The notes under the pieces: model-generated | Database searches by the model: none | What the model saw: the letters and a program-made list of their open reading frames with translations, nothing else | Told to the model about the DNA's origin: nothing | Program-made: the position numbers and the translations under genes | Part shown: in pieces, positions 5,788 to 11,594 of the stretch | How positions within the stretch are numbered: the stretch's first letter is position 1 | Layout: each line of letters begins with the position of its first letter | Source: Burkholderiales bacterium | GTDB taxonomy: Bacteria; Pseudomonadota; Gammaproteobacteria; Burkholderiales; JACMKV01 | Direction of reading: 5' to 3' | Length of the DNA stretch: 11,594 nucleotides | NCBI GenBank assembly: GCA_014379915.1 | Contig: JACMKV010000357.1 | Span: forward strand, 1-11,594

Positions 5788-6824
5788 GCCGCGTGCGACA
5801 CATCGCCGCGTGCCGCCTCGCGTTCGCGCATGGCGCGGCAAAACGATTGCAGAAACACTTTCGATGCGGCATCGGGTTTTCGCGGCGATGCATGCGAAGC
5901 TTCGCTGCCGCCGAAAAATTCATCGCGCGACAGCGCAAAAAACTGTTCGATCTCGACCCGCAAAGCGGCGAAGCGCGAGTGCTTGTCCAGGAATACTGCG
6001 ACGCGTTCGGAAAATAATGTTGCGCCGTTCGTTTCATCGAAAGCGCGGTGCATGGCGCGCAAGGCGGCACGATACGCGTCTCGCGACCGACTTGACTCCA
6101 GTTTGCTGATTTCGCGGCAAGCGCGCGCGAACGGTTTGCGGACGAGCCATGCTGCGCCCAGGCGCGAATACGCGTAGGTCGACAGCACGATGAAGAACAG
6201 CGCCGCATACAGCCACAAGCGCAGACGATGCGCGCTGGTATCCATCAGCGACGGTGCGCGATCGGGACGCAGCGCTTCGAGCCCAGCGCGCGCCAGCACG
6301 AATTCAGGTGTCAGCGGCGCGACGGTGATCGGCCAACTTGTGATCTCGCGGGTGAACGACTGCGCGCCGTCAAAGCTAAGCTTCAAGGGCGGCAGTTCGA
6401 TCGATTGCACCTCGGGCACGACGTTCATGATCTGGTAGGTCAGCGTCAGCCGGTAGCGCGTCGATTGGCTATCCTCGTGCGAAACCAGATCCACCTTGCG
6501 CAGCTCCAGCCAGGCGTCGTAGCGGCCCACTTTGGGAATCGCATCGGCTTGCAGCCGGGCCGGCTCGGCGACAACCATGGTGATACTGCGTTCGACTAGG
6601 TCGCCGATCACGTAACCGAAAGGCCGCGGCTCGCTCAAAAAGATATAAGCGGGATCCCCACCCGTTTCGGTACTGGCGGTTTCCGCCGCGGTTGCAACGG
6701 GCCCGGTCACGGGCGTCGCCGTTTCGCCAGTTACGTTTTGTTCGGCTGCCGCCGGCAGCCGCGTCCCGACGACCAGGCAAAGCAAAATCAGAATGCCGAA
6801 TGCAATTCCGCGAACGCGCATCAT
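5784..6824 (-). CDS. mxaA: MxaA, methanol dehydrogenase maturation protein
   Basis: The protein has 346 residues. The N-terminal signal peptide probably ends after AAA at residue 27. A low-complexity Thr/Ala/Glu stretch (30-55) leads to a periplasmic domain of about 145 residues. One transmembrane helix lies at about 202-221, and a charged cytoplasmic tail follows. In mxa operons MxaA is needed for calcium incorporation into MxaFI. No catalytic motif is visible, and the name rests on position and architecture. The start is one of two adjacent ATGs (6824 and 6821). The first overlaps the mxaS stop as ATGA, pointing to coupled translation because no ribosome binding site is seen. Finding this calcium-linked factor beside a lanthanide-type enzyme is noteworthy. 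Confidence 0.87.
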   Translation of the reverse strand: MMRVRGIAFGILILLCLVVGTRLPAAAEQNVTGETATPVTGPVATAAETASTETGGDPAYIFLSEPRPFGYVIGDLVERSITMVVAEPARLQADAIPKVGRYDAWLELRKVDLVSHEDSQSTRYRLTLTYQIMNVVPEVQSIELPPLKLSFDGAQSFTREITSWPITVAPLTPEFVLARAGLEALRPDRAPSLMDTSAHRLRLWLYAALFFIVLSTYAYSRLGAAWLVRKPFARACREISKLESSRSRDAYRAALRAMHRAFDETNGATLFSERVAVFLDKHSRFAALRVEIEQFFALSRDEFFGGSEASHASPRKPDAASKVFLQSFCRAMREREAARGDVSHAA

Positions 6825-7681
6825 GCCGTCGGCGCGAGTGCGCCGTGAAAGTGCGCGGTCATCTGGTCTTCGTCGAAATCGCCGCTGAAATAAACCGGGC
6901 GCACCGCGTGCTGAATGAACGCGGCAGACAAGGCCGCGCGGCGCGCGGCATAGGCTTCATTGATGCGTTCTCGCAGCTTTTTTCGCAACAGCAGCGTGCG
7001 CCGGCCGCCTGTCTCGCTGTCGCGGATCGACGCCAGGCCGAAACGTGTAACCGGTTGCAGTTCGGCCTTATCCCAGATCACGACGGGCACGACTTCATGG
7101 CGGGCCAGCGCGTGCAAAACCTGCTCTAGCAAGACCAGCGGAAAGTGAAAATCGGACGCCAGAAAAACCAGCGAGCGGCGCTCCGTCAGCGCGACTGCCG
7201 CATCGAGCAAAGCGCCGGCCGTGCGGCCGGATGGTTGCAATGCGCGCAGTTTCTCGGCGAGCGCGATGCCGGCGCCTCGCACGCGCGTAAATGGCAAACG
7301 GTAGTCGTCACGCATCACTTCGTCGCAGCCGATGAATCCGAAAGCATCGCCAGTGCGGTGCGCCGAATACGCCAACGATGCGGTGAAATCGGCGAGCACC
7401 CGCATCTTGCTGGCGGCGCCGCCTGTCAAAGCGCCCATCGAAGCTGACAGATCTGCGAGCAGAATGACCGGAATGCTGGCGCGTTGGCGATGCACGCGCA
7501 CTTGCCACAAGCCGAACGGATCGCGCAGCGTCGCATGGAGGTCGAGTTTGCGCGCATCAGGCAGGTCGAACAAAGCGGCGTGGCCGTGGAATTCGATTCC
7601 CGGCCCGGCGCCAGCGCTGCGATGGAATCCCGGCCGATGTCCGTATACCCGCCAGCCGATTCTGTAATGAAACTCGCGCAT
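6821..7681 (-). CDS. mxaS: MxaS, DUF58-family methanol dehydrogenase accessory protein
   Basis: The protein has 286 residues. DUF58 proteins accompany MoxR ATPases and contain a vWA-like fold; here a MIDAS-like motif D77-L-S79-A-S81-M is present. The early segment with G-H and R-x-S-G-x-G (residues 14-28), followed by DPFGLWQVRV (54-63), fits the DUF58 lead-in. No transmembrane segment is evident, so the protein is probably cytoplasmic or peripheral. It is the second gene of the mxaRSACKL order, and its last bases overlap the mxaA start. The ATG at 7679-7681 has no Shine-Dalgarno. The bases before it belong to a repeat-containing spacer, in contrast to the tight junctions downstream. Confidence 0.9.
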   Translation of the reverse strand: MREFHYRIGWRVYGHRPGFHRSAGAGPGIEFHGHAALFDLPDARKLDLHATLRDPFGLWQVRVHRQRASIPVILLADLSASMGALTGGAASKMRVLADFTASLAYSAHRTGDAFGFIGCDEVMRDDYRLPFTRVRGAGIALAEKLRALQPSGRTAGALLDAAVALTERRSLVFLASDFHFPLVLLEQVLHALARHEVVPVVIWDKAELQPVTRFGLASIRDSETGGRRTLLLRKKLRERINEAYAARRAALSAAFIQHAVRPVYFSGDFDEDQMTAHFHGALAPTA

Positions 7682-7808
7682 GGATTTAGGGGTCAGGGGT
7701 CAGTAAAGCCTGCACTCAATCCCGGTCTCAATCCTCGATCCCCGCTTCCAGATCCCCGCCGATTTCTCCATCCCAATCCTCGATCCGACCCTGACCTTGG
7801 CCCTACCT
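7682..7808. repeat. Repeat-containing spacer between mxaR and mxaS
   Basis: This 127-bp stretch holds a 13-bp direct repeat CAATCCTCGATCC (7729-7741 and 7774-7786). It also holds an 8-bp inverted repeat, GGTCAGGG (7691-7698) with CCCTGACC (7789-7796), lying near its two ends. GGGGTCA is repeated in tandem at 7689-7702. No coding potential or ribosome binding site for mxaS is seen. It looks like a small inserted intergenic repeat within the operon. Confidence 0.5.
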
Positions 7809-8831
7809 TCACGGCGCTGCAACTTTGTTCAGTATCTGCCTCAACAGCTCGTGTGCTAATTCGGCGCGTCGTAGTTCATAGACCGGATTGAAGAACACGC
7901 GATGCGCAACGGTTTCGAAAAAGACGTCCTGCACGTCCTCGGGCGCCACGAAATACCGGTCTTTGAGCCACGCGATCACGCGAGCGGCGCGCAGCAGCTG
8001 GCTGATACCACGCGGGCTGGCGCCGGCCAGCATCAGCGCGTTGATCTGCACGCCGTTTATGACGACGCCATAGGCGCCCGGATTGCGCGTTGCCTGCCAC
8101 AATTCATAAACGTAGTTTTGCAGACTTTCGCTGACCTGAAGCTCGTTCTGAATCGTCGCTGCAATCGCATTCAAAGCCTGGTAATTGACGATATCGGGTG
8201 CTACGCGGGCGATCAGCGCATCGACATCGTGGAACGCAGGGTCGGTTATCAACGCACGCTGGATAGTTGGATCGTCGGGCGTTTCGATACTGATTTCCAT
8301 CAGGAAACGATCGCGCGCGGCCGACGAGATTTCGAACGTTTCCTCTTTTTCGACGCGATTGCGATCGGCGAAAACGGTCAAATGCGGGAAATAATAATCG
8401 CGGGCAAAGGCTGAGGCGCTGCGCTCCGCCATCACGCGCAGCAGCAAGGCGTGGACTTGCGGCCGCGCGCGATTCATCTCGTTGAAAAAAAATATCGAGA
8501 GCGCCTCGCCATTTTTCAGCAGCGGTCCGGGCTCGACGCGCGGCTTGCCGTTTTGATCGATATAAGTGTGGTACAGGAGCTCATTTGGCATCAGATCGAC
8601 GGTGCCTTCGACGCGCGCATAAGCGCCGCCGATCGCGCGAGCAAATGCGCGCAGCAAGATGGTTTTGCCGACGCCGACGCTGCCTTCAAGCAAAACATGG
8701 CCGCGCGCAAACAGCGCTGCCGTGATCTGGCGAACGGCGCTTTCCTGGCCGACCACGGCCTTGCCGATTTCACTTTCGATATGGAGGGCGCGTGCGCGCC
8801 AGTCGTGCAGGTCGGTGTCGCTTCTGTTCAC
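7809..8831 (-). CDS. mxaR: MxaR, MoxR-family AAA+ ATPase
   Basis: This is a MoxR-type AAA+ ATPase of 340 residues, the predicted motor that works with the vWA proteins MxaC and MxaL to activate methanol dehydrogenase. Walker A is G50-S-V-G-V-G-K56-T57. Walker B reads IFFFNEMNRA (113-122), with Asn117 in place of the usual Asp before Glu118. Sensor 1 lies in ADRNRVEKEE (N158), and the Arg finger region in ARDRF (172-176). Sensor 2 is in GASPRG (R274). The GTG start (8829-8831) is supported by AAAGGG at 8840-8845, eight bases upstream. It is the first gene of the operon. I found no convincing promoter upstream; a TTGACC near 8925 has no well-spaced -10. Confidence 0.92.
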   Translation of the reverse strand: MNRSDTDLHDWRARALHIESEIGKAVVGQESAVRQITAALFARGHVLLEGSVGVGKTILLRAFARAIGGAYARVEGTVDLMPNELLYHTYIDQNGKPRVEPGPLLKNGEALSIFFFNEMNRARPQVHALLLRVMAERSASAFARDYYFPHLTVFADRNRVEKEETFEISSAARDRFLMEISIETPDDPTIQRALITDPAFHDVDALIARVAPDIVNYQALNAIAATIQNELQVSESLQNYVYELWQATRNPGAYGVVINGVQINALMLAGASPRGISQLLRAARVIAWLKDRYFVAPEDVQDVFFETVAHRVFFNPVYELRRAELAHELLRQILNKVAAP

Positions 8832-9055
8832 GGCGAATTCCCTTTGCAGATTTCGTTCATTTGCAAGTCGTGCGAAGCTCAGGATTTGCGAAGCAGTTTA
8901 CTGAAAACTGAGTGAAAGATTGAGGTCAACCCGATGGGACGCGCCATTCAATGCCGCCGTCCGATCCGCTTCACAGCGCCGTATTGAAGCACGCAAGAGA
9001 GTCGAAACTGCTGCGTGCCGCCGCCCCGCGGCCCGTGCCGGCCCGTTGATTTGAA

Positions 9056-9180
9056 TCAATAGCTCGCCTGCAGCGAAATATCGGGTTCTTTCTGATCCGG
9101 CTTGTCGGCGATATTGCCGAGGTGGCCTTTTTACCGCCGAATCCCAGCAATCCCAGCTGATTGGCTTTGCTGGCGCACAG
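9056..9180 (-). pseudogene. 3' remnant of an unidentified gene
   Basis: Reading the minus strand upstream from a TGA at 9056-9058 gives a tail GNIADKPDQKEPDISLQASY. Just before it a stop appears in frame, but the neighbouring frame continues sensibly as NQLGLLGFGGKKAT. This suggests one frameshift near 9123-9130. Ending in an aromatic residue after an alternating pattern (ISLQASY) would suit an outer-membrane beta-barrel. I do not recognise the family. Confidence 0.35.
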
Positions 9181-9225
9181 CTTCGTTCAGCGGCACGTTT
9201 CTTCGGCTCGGTTGCGGCACTCTAG

Positions 9226-9345
9226 ACATCGGTGACGTGGGCCGCGTTTGGCGCCGAGCAGCCTGGGTACAAAGTCGAAATCGCAAATGCGTTTGTGCTG
9301 GAACGACGACCGCCGGTTCCGCCAAGCGATGAAGGCAAAGGGTAG
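9226..9345 (+). pseudogene. 3' remnant of an unidentified gene preceding the hemoglobin remnant
   Basis: An open stretch of 39 codons (9226-9342, following a TAG at 9223-9225) ends with TAG at 9343-9345 and contains GYKVEIANAFVLERRPPVPP. It has a natural protein look but no usable start. The ATG of the hemoglobin remnant lies inside its last codons, as in a coupled gene pair. I cannot name the family. Confidence 0.35.
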
Positions 9346-9790
9346 ATTAAACCGGCAACGCCGCGCAAGCGCTCTAATCGCGGGCGCCTGCCTGCTGGTT
9401 TTTTTGCACGGCTGCTCGACCGCCCCTCCGGACCTGACAACAGCCTTTACGAACGGCTTGGCGGCCATCCGGTGGTTAGCGCAGTCGTCAGCGATGTCGT
9501 CGATCGGTCGCAGCCAACCCGAGATCGAAACAGTCGTTCGATGAAGTCAACCTCAAAAACCTGACACAAAGCATCGTCGAACAAATTTACAGCTTGACTA
9601 ACGGACCCTGCACCTACGGCGGCGATAACATGCAAACGCGCACAAGGGGCTGAATATCGCGAAGGCGAATTCAACTTTACTGGCCGAAGAATTACGCCAG
9701 GCGCTCGATGCACACGGCGTCGGCACGCGCGAAAAGAACGAACTCTTGCGCATTCTTGCTTTGATGAAAAGGGATATCGTTACCCCGATA
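9329..9790 (+). pseudogene. Group 1 truncated hemoglobin, lipoprotein-type, broken by three frameshifts
   Basis: The ATG at 9329 begins a lipoprotein signal peptide ending in the lipobox LHGC (Cys29). About 20 nt later the globin sequence appears in another frame from 9436: NSLYERLGGHPVVSAVV, the typical N-terminus of group 1 truncated hemoglobins. Near 9505-9509 the frame shifts again and continues as VAANPRSKQSFDEVNLKNL. It then runs through the conserved GPCTYGGDNM. A third shift near 9633-9638 gives AHKGLNIAKA, with the proximal His, and then the final helix through MKRDIV. Each shift equals loss of one base or gain of two. All parts lie in order without large gaps, so this is one decayed gene rather than fragments. 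Sequencing error is the other explanation, but three errors in 200 bp is unlikely given the clean neighbours. Confidence 0.8.
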
Positions 9791-9921
9791 GCGTGCTCGT
9801 TTTGCGCGTTTGGCTCCTTCGCGCTGGGTTCGTCGAAATCCTGGCAGCTTGTCTTAACTTCAACGCGCAAATCCTGTCGCAAGTCTCTAATTCCACTAAA
9901 AAACAATACGCGAACGTAGCT

Positions 9922-9985
9922 TGGTCCGGGCATACAGCTTGCTCAAGTAGTAACGGCAAACTACCCAATGATGGGTTAAGGACCA
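9922..9985 (+). promoter_or_regulatory. Structured leader hiding the ribosome binding site of the GGDEF gene
   Basis: TGGTCC (9922-9927) is complementary to GGACCA (9980-9985), which overlaps the Shine-Dalgarno AAGGA (9978-9982). Inside lies a 5-bp hairpin ACCCA-ATGA-TGGGT (9963-9976). An alternative pairing GTAG/CTAC (9947-9950 with 9961-9964) competes with it. ACGGC (9953-9957) can pair with GCCGT (9986-9990), which includes two bases of the GTG start. The arrangement allows translational control. It does not match the c-di-GMP class I or II aptamers as I know them. Confidence 0.3.
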
Positions 9986-9988
9986 GCC

Positions 9989-11594
9989 GTGAAAATCAAA
10001 AGTCTACGAAGCCATATCCTCGCGTTATTTGTACTTTTTCTGGCCAGCGTACAGCTTGCCGGCTTCGCATTGATCGACCGCGCGATAACCGAGCACGCCG
10101 GAAATGCGCTGGTCGAAAATCTGGAGGGTGGCGAGCGAATTTTTCAGCGCATGCTTGAGCAGCGCAATCAGCGACTAACCCAAGCTTCCCGGGTGCTGGC
10201 GTCGGACTTCGGCTTTCGCGAAGCGATCGCGAAGTTCGATCACGAGACAGTAGATTCGGTACTGAGCAACCACGGCAATCGCATTGGCGCCAATCTGGTG
10301 ATGTTGATAGGCCCGAAAAATGTGTTGCTCGCCCATACCCGTCACCCCGAGCAGGAAGGCAAGTCCTTCCCCTACCCGGTTTTAATCGAGCAAGCAGCCG
10401 CGCAAGGCCACACTTCGACGGTGCTGGTCATCGATGATGGCCTTTATCAGGTAGTCGTCGTGCCGGTGCTGGCGCCATTACCCATTGCCTGGGTCGCGAT
10501 GGGCTTCGCGATCGACACAGCTGCGGCCGGCGATCTCGCAGAATTGTCATCATTGCAGATCAGCTTCGCGCATAAACGAAAAGGTGAAGCCTGGAGCCTG
10601 TCGGCCTCGACGCTTCCCCAAAATCAGCAGAATGCGCTGCTCGCGTCGATGGCCAACTTTTCGATCGGTGACGATGCCGGTGGTTTGTCCGGCAACGAAT
10701 ACACTTCGCACGTCACGCCGCTGCCGCTGCCGCCGCTTGCCAACGAGATCGCGATTGCGGTGCTGCAACGTTCGGAGTCGCAGGCGCTGCGGACTTTCTT
10801 CGATGACCTGGAAGACACGATTCTCCTGGTGGGCTTTATCGGCACGGCGATTTGCATGATCGGTAGCCTGTGGATTGCACGCAGCGCAATGAAGCCGATC
10901 GCCAAGCTCGCCGGAATAGCGCGCGCCATCAAACAGGGCACCTATGCCAACGCTGCCAAAGACGAACAGTGGGAAGAGACCGATGTGCTTGCCGCTGCTT
11001 TCGACGATATGCGCAAGGATATCGTCGAAATAAGCAAGCTTGTGTACAAGGATGCGCTGACCGGCTTGCCCAATCGCGTACTGTTCAATGATCGCATGCA
11101 GCAAGCAGTCGTCACCGCCAAACGCAAGCAGACGCCGATGTCGGTTTTGATGATGGATCTCGACAACTTCAAAAACGTCAACGACACACTCGGTCATCAT
11201 ACCGGCGATTTGCTGCTGCGGCAGGTCGCCGACCGTTTGAGTGCGGTATTGTTGCGCGATTCGGACACCATCGCGCGACTTGGCGGCGACGAGTTCGCGA
11301 TGTTGCTGCCGACCGACGACGTCGCAGTCGCGCAAACCGTCGCTTATCGCATCATACAAGCCCTGGAGCAGCCGTTCGCCATCGAAGGCCAGATCGTCGA
11401 CAGCAGAGCCAGCATCGGCATCGCATCGTGCCCCGAGCACGGGTTGGATGCGAGCGCGTTGATGCGCAAAGCCGACGTCGCGATGTACGCGGCGAAACGC
11501 AATGGCATCGGTATTGCGGTCTACGATCCCCGGCACGACGAACATACCGCCGGCCGCCTTTCGTTGCTCGGAGAACTGCGCAGCGCAGTCGAGC
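9989..11594 (+). CDS. Membrane sensor with GGDEF domain and start of an EAL domain (partial; 3' end outside window)
   Basis: The gene starts at GTG 9989-9991 with AAGGA six bases upstream and stays open for 535 codons to the right edge. Transmembrane segments lie at about 8-30 and 277-297. Between them is a periplasmic sensor domain of about 245 residues that resembles double-Cache sensors (GGERIFQRMLEQR at 47-59, then SRVLASDFGFREAI). A HAMP-like linker covers about 298-350. A GGDEF domain follows (about 354-515) with DALTGLPNR, the signature GGDEF at 432-436 and the inhibitory site RDSD at 423-426. These residues predict an active diguanylate cyclase with product inhibition. The last visible residues, RLSLLGELRSAVE, are the usual entry to an EAL phosphodiesterase domain, so a GGDEF-EAL hybrid is likely. 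No functional link to the methanol genes can be seen. The large reverse-strand frame over it is a shadow. Confidence 0.92.
   Translation, partial: MKIKSLRSHILALFVLFLASVQLAGFALIDRAITEHAGNALVENLEGGERIFQRMLEQRNQRLTQASRVLASDFGFREAIAKFDHETVDSVLSNHGNRIGANLVMLIGPKNVLLAHTRHPEQEGKSFPYPVLIEQAAAQGHTSTVLVIDDGLYQVVVVPVLAPLPIAWVAMGFAIDTAAAGDLAELSSLQISFAHKRKGEAWSLSASTLPQNQQNALLASMANFSIGDDAGGLSGNEYTSHVTPLPLPPLANEIAIAVLQRSESQALRTFFDDLEDTILLVGFIGTAICMIGSLWIARSAMKPIAKLAGIARAIKQGTYANAAKDEQWEETDVLAAAFDDMRKDIVEISKLVYKDALTGLPNRVLFNDRMQQAVVTAKRKQTPMSVLMMDLDNFKNVNDTLGHHTGDLLLRQVADRLSAVLLRDSDTIARLGGDEFAMLLPTDDVAVAQTVAYRIIQALEQPFAIEGQIVDSRASIGIASCPEHGLDASALMRKADVAMYAAKRNGIGIAVYDPRHDEHTAGRLSLLGELRSAVE

Larger units (their letters stand above)
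8832..9988. other. Region without intact genes, holding decayed gene remnants
   Basis: No intact gene longer than about 60 codons is credible over these 1,157 bases. Bases 8832-9055 carry only the mxaR leader and show nothing else I can name. Bases 9056-9180 hold the end of a decayed minus-strand gene. Bases 9226-9345 hold a plus-strand gene end, and 9329-9790 a broken hemoglobin gene. Bases 9791-9920 have no recognisable content, and 9921-9988 is the leader of the GGDEF gene. Frames in this region are short and interrupted, in contrast to the dense operon to its left. Confidence 0.75.

Noticed and set aside
8828..8860. Ten-codon leader frame (MNEICKGNSP) whose TGA overlaps the mxaR GTG
   Set aside because: It has no ribosome binding site and no codon pattern typical of attenuation. 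The mxaR Shine-Dalgarno lies inside it, so chance is more likely.
9922..9990. c-di-GMP class I (GEMM) riboswitch
   Set aside because: GGCAAAC and a small hairpin are present, but the GACGCAAAGCC-type segment and the second helix with its tetraloop receptor are missing. Kept only as an unclassified leader fold.
10550..11545. Long minus-strand open frame of 331 codons
   Set aside because: It is antisense to the GGDEF gene, which carries full domain signatures on the plus strand and runs off the window.
1..11594. tRNA, rRNA or insertion-sequence transposase genes
   Set aside because: No cloverleaf-type ends, rRNA motifs or transposase motifs were seen on either strand by eye.

Overview
The window reads as a chromosomal methylotrophy island from a GC-rich proteobacterium, most likely a betaproteobacterium. 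That placement is an inference from the gene set, the codon usage, and a short terminal-inverted-repeat element of a style I associate with betaproteobacteria. The core is a lanthanide-type methanol dehydrogenase gene (xoxF) next to a complete methanol dehydrogenase accessory operon, mxaR-S-A-C-K-L. No mxaF, mxaJ, mxaG, mxaI or mxaD is visible in the window.

Layout. At 1-334 (minus) is the 5' part of an exported Ala/Pro/Lys-repeat protein that runs off the left edge. A hairpin terminator or attenuator (361-400) separates it from xoxF (433-2244, minus). The 369-bp region 2245-2613 is divergent: it holds the xoxF leader, a perfect 20-bp inverted repeat and a candidate promoter. A pterin-4a-carbinolamine dehydratase-like gene (2614-3000) faces the other way. 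A 236-bp element with terminal inverted repeats (2998-3233) then sits between two converging genes and provides the TAA stop codons of both. From 8831 down to 3231 (minus) lies the accessory operon: MoxR-type ATPase (mxaR), DUF58 protein (mxaS), mxaA, vWA protein (mxaC), TPR-like protein (mxaK) and vWA protein (mxaL). Overlapping stop/start codons link S-A, A-C and C-K. An odd 127-bp spacer separates R from S, and a 12-bp tandem repeat array lies at K-L. Region 8832-9988 has no intact gene. It holds decayed remnants, the clearest being a group 1 truncated hemoglobin lipoprotein broken by three frameshifts. At 9989-11594 (plus) is the 5' part of a membrane-bound sensor with a GGDEF domain and the beginning of an EAL domain, cut by the right edge.

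How the parts fit. XoxF oxidises methanol in the periplasm using PQQ and a lanthanide; the lanthanide-specific Asp is present. The protein encoded after it could be the electron acceptor or a partner, but its functional domain lies outside the window. MxaR/S/C/K/L match the MoxR-DUF58-vWA-TPR-vWA (Bat-like) chaperone layout. With MxaA they are known from mxa clusters as methanol dehydrogenase maturation factors linked to metal insertion. Their placement beside xoxF rather than mxaFI is the main biological question here.
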